From: Microbispora oryzae
Lineage (GTDB): Bacteria > Actinomycetota > Actinomycetes > Streptosporangiales > Streptosporangiaceae
Length of the DNA: 64,000 nt
Direction of reading: 5' to 3'
NCBI RefSeq assembly: GCF_017896165.1
Contig: NZ_JAFCNB010000003.1
Location: 248,001-312,000, forward strand
Within the stretch, counting starts at the first letter, position 1, and every line of letters begins with the position of its first letter. This document shows, piece after piece, positions 51,278-61,364 of this stretch. Both the position numbers and the translations under genes were made by a program. The notes under the pieces are model-generated. The model did not search any database, had not been told where the DNA came from, and was given only the letters and a program-made list of their open reading frames with translations.

Positions 51278-52717
51278 TCAGCCGTACAGCACGGACAGGA
51301 ACCGCACGAGGATCGCCTCTCGCGTCGGTGCGGGAAGGGCGTCGAGCACGGCGTTCACGGCGGCCATGCCCCCGCCGCCCGTCTCGCCGCCGCCCTGCGC
51401 CGCGCCGGCGAGGTCGATTCCCACGGAGGAGGCGAGCTCCGCGAAGGTCGCGTCGTCGAGGGCGTCCAGGTCGAGGGAGGCGATCAGCTCGGGCAGGCCG
51501 TCCGGCACCTTCGCCGGGCCGTTCGCCCGCGCGGCCTCCGCCGATTCCGCGATGACCTGAAGCATCGCGTCGACCCCGGCGAGCGTGACGCCGGTGACCG
51601 TGATGTGCAGATTGGCGGGGATCCCCGCGTAGGACAGCTGCGGCTGCAGGAACCAGCCCCGCCGGCGGGCCTCGTCCGCCAGCACGAACACGTCGACGCC
51701 GGCGGACCCGGCGATCGCGACGAGTGCCGCCTCCGGCCGCCCTAGCACCCGCAGGCCCGGTATCGCGCCGACGCCGAGGACGAGGCGGCGGGTCGCCTCC
51801 AGGGTGGCACGGCCCAGCTCGCGGTAACCCTCCCTGCCCAGGGACTGCATGGTGGCCCAGGCGCCGGCCAGCGGGCCGGCCGACCGCGAGCTCTGCACCG
51901 TGGCGTTGATCACCGTGTACCCGGGCCACGCCCCCGAGGCGAAGTACGCGTGCCGCCGCAGCGCCGGATCCGCGAAGAGCAGCACGGAGGCCCCCTTGGG
52001 CGCGTAGCCGTACTTGTGCAGATCACACGAGAGCGAGGTGACCCCGGGGACGGACAGGTCGAACGGCGGCACCTCCGCGCCCGCCTCCCGCAGCCACGGC
52101 AGCAGCCAGCCGCCGACGCACGCGTCCACGTGGCAGAGCGCGCCCCGCGACGCGGCGACGGCCGCGATCCGCTCGACCGGGTCGACCACGCCCTGCGGGT
52201 ACGAGGGGGCGGACACCACGACGAGAGCGGTCCGGTCGTCGACGGCCGCCTCGACCGCCGGCACCGAGGCCTGGAACGTGTCCGGGTCCACGGGCACGGG
52301 GACGATCTCCATGCCGAGGTAGTGGGCGGCCTTGTGGAACGCCGGATGCGCGGTGACCGGCAGGACCACGCGGGTGGCGCCGGGCCGGGCGTCCCTGGCC
52401 GCCTTGACCGCCAGCATGATCGATTCCGTGCCGCCGCTGGTGAAGATCCCGGCGGCGTCCGGCCGTCCGAGCAGCTCCGCGGCGGCCCCGATCACCCGCT
52501 TCTCCAGTGCGACCATGCTCGGGAACGCCGTCGGGTCGAGCATGTTCACCTCCAGCATCTCGGCGTACGCCCGGTGGGCGGCCTCATGCACGCCGGGCCG
52601 TCCGGTGTCGTAGACGTACGCGGTCACCCTGCCCCCGCGTACCGGGAGGTCGGCGGCCTTGAGCGCGGTGAGCTCGGCCAGCAGATCGTCGGCGGTCCTG
52701 CCGTGGTCGGGAAGCAA
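51278..52717 (-). CDS. PLP-dependent decarboxylase/aminotransferase-like protein (sphingosine-1-phosphate lyase-like)
   Basis: The 479-residue fold-type I PLP enzyme starts at a TTG (52717), six bases after AAGGAG, giving MLPDHGRTADDLL; an ATG at 52810 would add 31 non-conserved residues. GGTESIMLAVKAAR is the phosphate-binding loop, HVDACVGGW holds the Asp that contacts the pyridine nitrogen, and SLSCDLHKYGYAPKG carries the Schiff-base lysine. The family includes sphingosine phosphate lyases and group II decarboxylases. The natural substrate is unknown. The C-terminal 50 residues contain a Gly-rich stretch. Confidence 0.85.
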   Translation of the reverse strand: MLPDHGRTADDLLAELTALKAADLPVRGGRVTAYVYDTGRPGVHEAAHRAYAEMLEVNMLDPTAFPSMVALEKRVIGAAAELLGRPDAAGIFTSGGTESIMLAVKAARDARPGATRVVLPVTAHPAFHKAAHYLGMEIVPVPVDPDTFQASVPAVEAAVDDRTALVVVSAPSYPQGVVDPVERIAAVAASRGALCHVDACVGGWLLPWLREAGAEVPPFDLSVPGVTSLSCDLHKYGYAPKGASVLLFADPALRRHAYFASGAWPGYTVINATVQSSRSAGPLAGAWATMQSLGREGYRELGRATLEATRRLVLGVGAIPGLRVLGRPEAALVAIAGSAGVDVFVLADEARRRGWFLQPQLSYAGIPANLHITVTGVTLAGVDAMLQVIAESAEAARANGPAKVPDGLPELIASLDLDALDDATFAELASSVGIDLAGAAQGGGETGGGGMAAVNAVLDALPAPTREAILVRFLSVLYG

Positions 52718-52880
52718 GGGGGTCTCCTTCTGGGAAGGGTGCGGGGAGGGTGCCACATGGGGAGCCGGCGGCGCCGGACGGGCGACGATGGAGGACGGGG
52801 AGAAGATCATCAGATAGATAGTGCCTATTACCGCTCTTTGTCGCTAATGTTGCCGCGGACCTCTCACAAGGCGGTGTGCA

Positions 52881-53354
52881 TTGCGGCACTTTTTCGGGCT
52901 GCTCCTTGGTGTTGTCGTCGCGGCGGCGGTACTGCTCGGCGGAGGATGGGCGTCGCAGGAGGCGGTCCGGGGCGCCGCGCAGAGCATCGACCCCGCCAAG
53001 GACACCCGCCTGCTGATCGCCATCGGAGTGATGGCGGCCGTGGGACTGCTGCTCGCGCTGGTCATCGCGTGCCGGGTGTCGCCGCTCGCCACGTTCCTCC
53101 CCTCGATGGCGCTGCTCGCCTGGACCGTCGTCTACATCCTCGACGTCTCCCGCGCCGCCAGCCTCGTTCCCGCCGGCGCCTCCGTCCAGCAGGATCTCGC
53201 GGAGGCGGGCCGGGGGATGCTCACCCTCCTGTCGACCGGCGTGTACGGCATGCTCGGCGTGGCGCTGTTCGTTCCCGTGCTGATGCCGTCCCGCTGGGTG
53301 AGGGCCGACGGAGACGACGACCAGGAGGAGTACGACGAGGGCCTCGGCTACTGA
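52881..53354 (+). CDS. Four-helix integral membrane protein of unknown function
   Basis: The 157-residue protein starts at a TTG (MRHFFGLLLGVV), with AAGGCGG about 10 bases upstream. It has four hydrophobic segments and an acidic C-terminal tail (DGDDDQEEYDEGLGY). Similar small proteins are widespread in actinomycetes but unassigned. It is divergent from the PLP enzyme gene. Confidence 0.6.
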   Translation: MRHFFGLLLGVVVAAAVLLGGGWASQEAVRGAAQSIDPAKDTRLLIAIGVMAAVGLLLALVIACRVSPLATFLPSMALLAWTVVYILDVSRAASLVPAGASVQQDLAEAGRGMLTLLSTGVYGMLGVALFVPVLMPSRWVRADGDDDQEEYDEGLGY

Positions 53355-53496
53355 CGACCACGTCCGGGACACCTTTGATCTACTTTGTAAAGGCGCGCCG
53401 GCGTGGCGGCTGAGACGAGGGGTGCGCGGGATGCCTCCGACCAGCGGCGTTACCTGACCGAAACGTTGCTGTAAGCATGGGGAAATAATCCGACCG

Positions 53497-53525
53497 GTAG
53501 AACCGTCCTTCTACGGGATGTCCCG
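53497..53525 (+). promoter_or_regulatory. Two adjacent small hairpins in the esterase leader
   Basis: GTAGAA-CCGTCC-TTCTAC (53497-53514) and CGGGA-TG-TCCCG (53514-53525) lie directly before the AGGAGGG ribosome site of the esterase gene. They could be an operator or a translation-control structure. Confidence 0.4.
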
Positions 53526-53540
53526 TTTAGGAGGGTTTGT

Positions 53541-54653
53541 ATGGACTATGACCTCAATGTGGACATAACGCCGGAATATCCCATCAGCTGGCAGGCGGCC
53601 GCGCTGAACGGGGTGCTCCGGGGAACCATGAAGCCGATCTCGTCCCTCCTCGTGCGCAACGCGGCGGGCATGGCGGTGGCCGGCCGCCTGATGGGCCTCG
53701 GGGCCCGGGTTCCCGGCACGCTGCCGGGGGACGTCAGCGTCACGCCGGACCGGTCCGGCCCCTGCCCGGGAGAGTGGGTCAGGGCCGGCCGCGGCCTCCG
53801 CGAGAGCGCCCTGGGGAGTGCCGGCGCCGGGCTCGACGGGAGCCTCGCCGCCGGCCTCGGCGACCGGCCACGGGAAGGCTCCGACGGCGGCTTAGACGGT
53901 GATCTCGACGGCGATCTCCACGGCGACCTGGACGAGGACAAGGTCGCCCTCTACTTCCACGGCGGCGCCTACTTCGTGTGCTCCCCGGCCACGCACCGTC
54001 CCATCACCTGGCGCCTGTCCGCCGCGGCCGGCCGCCCGGTCTTCGCCGCGGACTACCGGCAGGGGCCGCCGCACTCCCTCGGCGAGTCCCTCGCCGACGC
54101 GCTCGGCGCGTACGAGGGCCTGCTGGACCGCGGCTACCGGAGCCGCGACATCCTGGTGGCGGGCGACTCGGCCGGCGGTCATCTGACCCTCGCCCTCCTG
54201 CTGACCCTCCGCGACCGCGGCCTGCCTCTGCCCGGGTCCGCGATCTGCCTGTCCCCCTGGACCGATCTCAGCGGTCCCCGCCGCCGGGCGCGCTTCTGGG
54301 CCGACCCCATGCTCCCCGCAGGACGCGTCGAGTGGCTGGCCCGCCGCTGGACCGACGGGCTCGACCCGTGCGACCCCCTGGTGTCCCCGGTGTACGGCGA
54401 CTACACGGGCGTGCCGCCGCTGATGATAGTGACCGGCTCCACCGAGCTCCTCCGCGACGACGGACGCCGGGTGGCGACCAGCGCCCGGGAGAACGGCGTG
54501 CCGGTGACGTACGAGGAGTGGCGGAGGATGCCGCACGTCTTCGCGATCCTGGCCGACGTCCTTCCCGAGGCCCGGCTGCTGTTCGGGCACATCCGCCGCT
54601 TCCTCGCCGCCGTGGAGGCGCACGCGGCGAAGCCCGGCGCGGACGCGGCCTGA
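53541..54653 (+). CDS. HSL-family alpha/beta hydrolase with a TTA codon in an acidic repeat insert
   Basis: The 370-residue esterase has the HSL oxyanion motif FHGGAYF (139-145) and the nucleophile Ser210 in AGDSAGGH. The acid is probably the Asp in DPLVSP and the histidine is in MPHVFAI. It should hydrolyse carboxyl esters. Between an N-terminal cap and the core there is an acidic repeat (DGGLDGDLDGDLHGDLDED, about 115-133). Its Leu118 is encoded by TTA at 53892-53894, a codon read by bldA tRNA in filamentous actinomycetes, so translation may be developmental-stage dependent. The ribosome site AGGAGGG is strong. Confidence 0.9.
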   Translation: MDYDLNVDITPEYPISWQAAALNGVLRGTMKPISSLLVRNAAGMAVAGRLMGLGARVPGTLPGDVSVTPDRSGPCPGEWVRAGRGLRESALGSAGAGLDGSLAAGLGDRPREGSDGGLDGDLDGDLHGDLDEDKVALYFHGGAYFVCSPATHRPITWRLSAAAGRPVFAADYRQGPPHSLGESLADALGAYEGLLDRGYRSRDILVAGDSAGGHLTLALLLTLRDRGLPLPGSAICLSPWTDLSGPRRRARFWADPMLPAGRVEWLARRWTDGLDPCDPLVSPVYGDYTGVPPLMIVTGSTELLRDDGRRVATSARENGVPVTYEEWRRMPHVFAILADVLPEARLLFGHIRRFLAAVEAHAAKPGADAA

Positions 54654-54825
54654 GGGGGGATATGTGACCAATGGTGAGGCTGTGACCAGCGACTTCTCCC
54701 GCTCTCTTACCTCAAGGTGCCATTGACCTTACCTGTCATGCCGCTTGGGGCTACTTGGCCGCGTGGCGCGTTCCAACCGACGACAGTGTGCTGTGCGGCA
54801 CTTCCGTGAGAGAGGTAGCTTCCGT

Positions 54826-56427
54826 ATGGCACCAGGCGGAACAGGCCCCCGTGACGGCATCCCTCCCGGCGTGCGCCCGCTGACGGTCGGCGACCCGGTC
54901 TTCATCGGACGCTATCTGCTCCTCGGCCGGCTCGGCGCGGGCGGCATGGGCGTGGTCTACCTGGCCGAGCATCCCCACGGTGGCCTCGTCGCCCTGAAGA
55001 CGCCCCACGCCGTGCACCTGTCCGACCCCACTCTGCGTGCGCGTTTCGCCGAGGAGGTGGACTACTCCCGGCGGGTGGTCCCGTTCTGCACCGCGGCCCC
55101 CATCGAGGATGGGTTTGATCGGGAACGCCCCTATCTGGTCACCGAGTACATCCCCGGCCCGGCCCTGTCCCACGTCGTGACGGCCGGAGGGCCGCTCACC
55201 CCCGACCTGGCGTACGGCGTGGCCCTGGGGGCCGCCGCGGCCCTCGTCGCCACGCACGATGCCGGGCTCGTCCATCGGGACCTCAAGCCGGGCAACGTGC
55301 TGCTGTCGCCCCGCGGGCCCTTCGTCATCGACTTCGGCATCGCGCGTGACGTCGACGCGGCCGTGGCCCACACCCAGGCGGGGCAGATCATGGGCAGCCC
55401 GGGCTGGGTCGCCCCGGAACGCCTGAGCGGCGGCCCGGCGATCCCCGCCTCCGACGTCTTCTCGTGGGGCTGCCTGGTCGCCTTCGCCGCGACCGGCCGC
55501 CACCCGTTCGGCACGGGAGAGCTCGACGTGCTGACGCGGCGCATCCTGGTGGAGGAGCCCAGGATCTCCGGCGTGCCGAAGCTGCTGTGGGACGCCGTCG
55601 CCGCCGCGCTCGCCAAGGACCCGGCCGCCCGGCCTTCCTCGGCGTCGCTGCTGTCCGCCCTGCTCGCCGCCGGCGGCCTGACCGCGGCCGCGGAGCCGCG
55701 CGCCGCCGTGGCCGCGGTGCTGGAGGAGACCTGGCAGCCGGTGCCGTACCCGGCGGCCGAGCCGGGGCCCACCGTGGAGAGGGACCGGCGCCCGCCGCGG
55801 CGCCGCCGGCGCGGCGGGGGGGACCACGGGCGCGACCATGGACGGGACGGCCACGTGGCGCACGCGGGGTTCGCCGCGCTCGCCACGGTGACGATCGCCG
55901 CGATGACCGTGGTGGCCGCGGGCACCGGGGCCGCCCGCATGCAGGGGACCGTCGATCCGCCCGCGAGGCCGGTCGTGATCCCCGGCGAGGACGGCACGAT
56001 GCCGCCCGGCGGCGCGCCCGCCTCGTCCGCGCCGCGGTACGCGCGGGGGGCCGAGCGCACGGCGGGGGCCCCCGGCCCGCGTGCCTGGGTGACCGTGACC
56101 GCCACCAGGTCCGCCTCGCCGCCGGAGGACACGCCGCGGAGCCCGTGGGTCTCCGCCACGCTCTCGCCCCCGCCACGCGGCCGTGGCGGCGTGGCCTCCG
56201 CGTCTCCGCCGCCGGACGACGAGAGCTGTCTCACCGCGAGGGGCCGGCCCAGGAGGTGCCCGCCGGGACAGAGCGGGTCACCCCGGCCGTCCGCGAGTAT
56301 CGGGACCGAGCCGCAGTGGGGCGACGGCGAATCGCCCTCGCCAAGCCCGCTGCCCTCGGTGACCGCGCCGGACACGAGCCCCGCCGCGACGGCCACTCCG
56401 ACGCCGGCCGAAGCCGTCGGGCTGTGA
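54826..56427 (+). CDS. Membrane-anchored serine/threonine protein kinase
   Basis: The 533-residue PASTA-less Hanks kinase has the Gly-rich loop GRLGAGGMGVVYLAE, Lys58 in ALKTP, HRDLKPGN (Asp152) and DFG (169-171). The APE region is VAPERLSG. After the kinase domain (27-280) come a linker with an Arg/Gly-rich patch (about 316-343), a membrane helix (about 347-370) and a Pro/Ser/Thr-rich extracellular tail with one disulfide-type cysteine pair. ATG 54826 follows AGAGAGG. It stands alone, so its substrate is unknown. Confidence 0.9.
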   Translation: MAPGGTGPRDGIPPGVRPLTVGDPVFIGRYLLLGRLGAGGMGVVYLAEHPHGGLVALKTPHAVHLSDPTLRARFAEEVDYSRRVVPFCTAAPIEDGFDRERPYLVTEYIPGPALSHVVTAGGPLTPDLAYGVALGAAAALVATHDAGLVHRDLKPGNVLLSPRGPFVIDFGIARDVDAAVAHTQAGQIMGSPGWVAPERLSGGPAIPASDVFSWGCLVAFAATGRHPFGTGELDVLTRRILVEEPRISGVPKLLWDAVAAALAKDPAARPSSASLLSALLAAGGLTAAAEPRAAVAAVLEETWQPVPYPAAEPGPTVERDRRPPRRRRRGGGDHGRDHGRDGHVAHAGFAALATVTIAAMTVVAAGTGAARMQGTVDPPARPVVIPGEDGTMPPGGAPASSAPRYARGAERTAGAPGPRAWVTVTATRSASPPEDTPRSPWVSATLSPPPRGRGGVASASPPPDDESCLTARGRPRRCPPGQSGSPRPSASIGTEPQWGDGESPSPSPLPSVTAPDTSPAATATPTPAEAVGL

Positions 56428-56464
56428 GTCGCGCACCGGAGCCGATGGTGCATGCTAGGTGCTC

Positions 56465-57274
56465 ATGAACCCCGCTCTCGAACTGAACGATGTGACCATC
56501 CGGGTGGTCGGCCGCACCCTCGTCTCCGGCGCCGACTGGCGGGTGGAGCACGGCCAGCACTGGGTGATCCTCGGACCGAACGGGGCCGGGAAGACCACGA
56601 TGCTGTCGGTCGCCGCCGCCGTACGGCACCCCAGCTCGGGCTCCGTCACGGTGCTCGGCCGGCGGCTCGGCCGGGTCGACCTGCGTGAGCTGCGGCGCGA
56701 GATCGGGCTGGTCGCGGCCAGTCAGCGACTGGTGGACGAGGCTCTCCTCGAGGAGGAGCAGGCCACCGCGCTGACCGTCGTCCTCACCGGCCACACCGGC
56801 ACGAGCGTCCCGCTGTGGGACCGGTACGGCGAGGCCGAGCGTGAGCGCGCGCTCGGCCTGCTGGCCGACCTCGGCTGCAAGGACCTGGCCGACCGCCGGT
56901 TCCAGGTGTGCTCGCAGGGGGAGCGGGCCCGCGTCCGAGTGGCCCGCGCGTTGATGGCCGACCCGGCGATCCTGCTGCTCGACGAGCCGTTCGCGGGCCT
57001 CGACCTGCCCGCGAGGGAGGACCTGATCGAGGCGCTGGAAAACCTGGCCGCCGCCAGGAACGAACTGACGACCGTGCTGGTGACGCATCACCTCGAGGAG
57101 GTGCCGGCGACCACGACCCACGCCCTGCTGATGCGGGACACCAGGATCATGGCCGCCGGGCCGGTGGGCGAGGTGCTGACCGGGGCCGCCCTGTCCGAGT
57201 GCTTCGGCCGTCCGCTGCGGCTCGACTCCGCGGACGGCCGCTGGTACGCCCGCGCCTCCCGGTCCGCCTCCTGA
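56465..57274 (+). CDS. ABC transporter ATP-binding protein without a cognate permease
   Basis: The 269-residue ATPase has Walker A LGPNGAGKTT, signature SQGERARVRVARAL, Walker B ILLLDEPFAGLD and the H-loop VTHHLEE. It resembles the YlmA/ModF-like group of stand-alone ATPases. No permease or binding protein is adjacent, and the signature has Gln for the usual Gly (SQGE instead of SGGQ). The start at ATG 56465 (GTG 56459 is possible) lies 38 nt after the kinase gene. It converges on aceA. Confidence 0.85.
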   Translation: MNPALELNDVTIRVVGRTLVSGADWRVEHGQHWVILGPNGAGKTTMLSVAAAVRHPSSGSVTVLGRRLGRVDLRELRREIGLVAASQRLVDEALLEEEQATALTVVLTGHTGTSVPLWDRYGEAERERALGLLADLGCKDLADRRFQVCSQGERARVRVARALMADPAILLLDEPFAGLDLPAREDLIEALENLAAARNELTTVLVTHHLEEVPATTTHALLMRDTRIMAAGPVGEVLTGAALSECFGRPLRLDSADGRWYARASRSAS

Positions 57275-57298
57275 ACCTCCAGGCGGCCGCCGCCCGGC

Positions 57299-58591
<1,293 letters not shown>

Positions 58592-58760
58592 CTCACGATC
58601 ACTCCCTCGTTGCGTCCACTGTCGTCACCTGGGGGCTTGCTCTGAGTTTGTGTCGATATCAAGACATCAGCCAAGAAGGGAGCTCTGGAAAGAAAGGCGA
58701 TTCTTCTATTATTGTCGAATTGTGGCCTGGTATATGCCGGAAGAAGGGTCTAACTTTCCG

Positions 58761-58776
58761 AATGGACTAGACCAAT
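58761..58776. promoter_or_regulatory. DasR-responsive-element-like palindrome in the aceA-ramB region
   Basis: AATGGACTAGACCAAT matches the dre consensus ACTGGTCTAGACCAGT at 13 of 16 positions. It lies between the divergent aceA and ramB promoters. DasR is the GntR-type regulator of N-acetylglucosamine use. Sequence similarity only. Confidence 0.45.
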
Positions 58777-58794
58777 CGAGTCTCCGGCGGCGCG

Positions 58795-58819
58795 ACGAGT
58801 GGAAGAACACTCGTTTTTT
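58795..58819 (+). terminator. Hairpin with T6 tract just upstream of ramB
   Basis: ACGAGTG (58795-58801) and CACTCGT (58808-58814) form a perfect 7-bp stem with a GAAGAA loop, followed by six T residues (58814-58819). This is the form of an intrinsic terminator, unusual for this GC-rich window. It overlaps the region where the ramB -35 element should be, so it may also be an operator or attenuator. Confidence 0.55.
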
Positions 58820-58835
58820 CGCCTAGGATCCTGCT

Positions 58836-60305
58836 ATGCCCACCGTGCTCGGCGAAGAACCGCTGTCTTTGACCCAGGAGATCGATCTCCTGGCCTTCGG
58901 CCAGCGGCTCAAGCACCTGCGCAAGCAGCGTGGCCTGACCCTGTCCGACCTCGGCGATCGCGTGGGCCGGGCGCCCAGCCAGCTCTCGCTGCTGGAGAAC
59001 GGCAAACGCGAGCCGAAGCTGTCGCTGCTGAAGGCGCTCGCCGCCGCGTTGAACGTGCCGGTGGAGGAACTGCTGCGCCGCCAGGCGCCCAACCGCAGAG
59101 CCCAGCTGGAGATCGCCCTGGAGGAGGCGCAGCGCGATCCCCTGTACGCCGGTCTCGGTCTGAGCAGGCTCAAGGTGTCGGCCCGGGTGCCGAACGACGT
59201 GCTGGAGCACATCCTCGGACTGTACGAGGAGCTCAAGGCGCGGCAGGCCAAGGGCACCGCGACGCCCGAGGAGGCCCGGACCGCCAACGCGGAGCTGCGC
59301 CGCGGGCAACGGGAGATCGGCAACTACTTCGAGGACATCGAGACGTCGGCGGCCGAGGCGCTCGCCGCGGTCGGTTACCGTGCCGGAGCGCTCTCGGAGA
59401 GCACCGTGCAGGCGCTGGTGGCGCACTTCGGCTACACCGTCCACACGGCCCCCGACCTGCCCCGCTCGGCCAGGTCGGTCACCGACCTGCGCAACCGGCG
59501 TATCTACCTCAAGCGCGAGCAGCTCGGCATGCACACCCCGCGCACGGTCCTGCTGCAGACCCTCGGTCACATCGCCCTGCGGCACGACAGGCCGCGCGAC
59601 TTCGCGGACTTCCTGCGCCAGCGGGTGGAGGCCAACTACTTCGCCGCGGCCGTCCTGGTGCCCGAGGCCGCCGCCGTACCGTTCCTGCGGGAGGCCAAGA
59701 ACGACAGGTCCCTGTCCGTGGAGGACCTGCGTGACGTCTTCGCCGTCTCCTACGAGATGGCCGCGCACCGCTTCACCAATCTCGCCACCCGGCATCTCGA
59801 CCTGACCTGCCATTTCGTCCGCAACGACGCGGGCGGCATCATCTACAAGGCGTACGAGAACGACGGCATCGTCTTCCCCGCCGACGAGCAGGGAGCGATC
59901 GAGGGGCAGCGGATGTGCCGCCAGTGGTCGGGCCGCCAGGTGTTCCGCTCGCCGGACCGGTTCTCCCTCTACTACCAGTACTCCGACACGCCCACCGGCA
60001 CGTACTTCTGCGTCGCCCACGTCGACCCCGCCCTGGAGAAGGACTTCGCGATCACCCTGGGTGTGCCGTTCCGCGAGTCACGCTGGTTCCGCGGGCGCGA
60101 CACCACGACACGGACCCGGTCGAACTGCCCGAGCGGCGAATGCTGCCGCCGTCCCCCGGCCGAGCTGGCGCAGCGGTGGGAGGGATACGCCTGGCCCTCG
60201 GCGCGGGCCAACTCACACGTGCTGACCGTGCTGCCGCCCGGCTCGTTCCCCGGGGTCGACGAGGCCGACGTGTACGCGTTCCTGGAACGCCACGCGGCGG
60301 AGTGA
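58836..60305 (+). CDS. ramB: RamB-type regulator of acetate metabolism
   Basis: The 489-residue protein has an XRE HTH (GQRLKHLRKQRGLTLSDLGDRVGRAPSQLSLLENGKREPKLS, about 22-63), an ImmA/IrrE-like domain and the C-terminal DUF2083 with the conserved CPSGECC cysteines. The ImmA zinc motif HEXXH is not present: the segment reads TLGHIALRHD. In Corynebacterium RamB represses aceA, aceB and acetate activation genes. The ATG lies six bases after TAGGAT (58824-58829), so it is probably leaderless. It is divergent from aceA. Confidence 0.92.
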   Translation: MPTVLGEEPLSLTQEIDLLAFGQRLKHLRKQRGLTLSDLGDRVGRAPSQLSLLENGKREPKLSLLKALAAALNVPVEELLRRQAPNRRAQLEIALEEAQRDPLYAGLGLSRLKVSARVPNDVLEHILGLYEELKARQAKGTATPEEARTANAELRRGQREIGNYFEDIETSAAEALAAVGYRAGALSESTVQALVAHFGYTVHTAPDLPRSARSVTDLRNRRIYLKREQLGMHTPRTVLLQTLGHIALRHDRPRDFADFLRQRVEANYFAAAVLVPEAAAVPFLREAKNDRSLSVEDLRDVFAVSYEMAAHRFTNLATRHLDLTCHFVRNDAGGIIYKAYENDGIVFPADEQGAIEGQRMCRQWSGRQVFRSPDRFSLYYQYSDTPTGTYFCVAHVDPALEKDFAITLGVPFRESRWFRGRDTTTRTRSNCPSGECCRRPPAELAQRWEGYAWPSARANSHVLTVLPPGSFPGVDEADVYAFLERHAAE

Positions 60306-60393
60306 GCGACCCGCGCGCCGTGGCGCGCGCCGGAGCCGTACGCTCAGGGCGGCGCATGGCCTAGTGATCGTCGTCATCGAGGGAAGAGAGTTC

Positions 60394-61299
60394 ATGGGGC
60401 GCGAGGCGAGCAGTATCTTCCTCCCCGACCTGATCGCGCCGGTCCGGCGCATCGGCCGGCGGACGTTCGACTTCAACCGGCAGGTCGCGATCATGGCGAT
60501 CGTGAACCGGACGCCGAACTCCTTCCATGACAGGGGGCGGACGTTCGCCCTGGACCAGGCCGTGGAGGCGGCCCTGCGGGCCGTCGAGGACGGCGCGGAC
60601 TGGCTCGACGTCGGTGGCCTCGCCTTCCGCCACGACCAGGACGAGATCGGGGTCGGCGAGGAGATCGGCAGGGTCGTGCCGGTCATCGAGCGGATCCGCG
60701 CGAAGACCGACGCCGTGATCTCCGTGGACACCCACCGCGCCGAGGTCGCGAGGGCCGCGTTCGCCGCCGGGGCCGACGTGCTGAACGACACCAACGGGCT
60801 GCGCGGGCCCGGCGTCTGCGTCGCCGTCGCCGAGGCCGGAGCACACGCCGTCGTCACCCACAGCATCGGCGGCCCGGGCAAATTGGTCGCCCGGCCCGCC
60901 TACGGCGACGTGGTCGCTGAGGTCGCCGAGTTCCTGAGGGACCGGGCTCGGTTCGCCGTCGAAAACGGCATCCCGGCCGACCACATCGTCATCGATCCCG
61001 GCCACGACCTGAACAAGAACACCTACCATTCCCTGGAGCTGACCAGGCGGCTCGGCGAGATCTGCGCGATCGGCTATCCGACGCTGGTCGCGGTGTCCAA
61101 CAAGGACTTCATCGGCGAGACACTGGACCTGCCCAAGGATCGGCGGCTTGAGGGCACGATCGCGGCGAACGTCGCCTGCGTCCTCCAGGGCGCCCGGATC
61201 GTCCGGGTGCACGACGTGCCCGGGGCCGTCATGGCCGTCCGGATGACCGAGGCGATGCTGGGGTGGCGCGAACCGGCCTCTCCCCGGCACAACCTGTAG
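60394..61299 (+). CDS. FolP2-like dihydropteroate synthase homologue
   Basis: The 301-residue TIM barrel has DHPS blocks: VAIMAIVNRTPNSF, DVGGLAFRH, SVDTHRAEVARAAF, VLNDTNGL, IDPGHDLNKNT, SNKDFIGETL (Lys) and RIVRVHDV (Arg/His). It resembles the second DHPS-like protein FolP2 of mycobacteria rather than FolP1, and no other folate gene is nearby, so a true folate role is uncertain. ATG 60394 follows GAGGGAAGAGAG; a GTG at 60364 is possible. A hairpin at 61307-61337 follows. Confidence 0.85.
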   Translation: MGREASSIFLPDLIAPVRRIGRRTFDFNRQVAIMAIVNRTPNSFHDRGRTFALDQAVEAALRAVEDGADWLDVGGLAFRHDQDEIGVGEEIGRVVPVIERIRAKTDAVISVDTHRAEVARAAFAAGADVLNDTNGLRGPGVCVAVAEAGAHAVVTHSIGGPGKLVARPAYGDVVAEVAEFLRDRARFAVENGIPADHIVIDPGHDLNKNTYHSLELTRRLGEICAIGYPTLVAVSNKDFIGETLDLPKDRRLEGTIAANVACVLQGARIVRVHDVPGAVMAVRMTEAMLGWREPASPRHNL

Positions 61300-61306
61300 C
61301 AGCCGC

Positions 61307-61337
61307 CGAACGCCGGGAGCGCGGGCCCCGGCGTTCG
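61307..61337 (+). terminator. Hairpin after the DHPS-like gene
   Basis: Perfect 11-bp arms (61307-61317 and 61327-61337) with a nine-base loop, eight nt after the stop codon. Confidence 0.6.
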
Positions 61338-61364
61338 GGAACGGGTCTCAGGGCCGGCCCGCGG

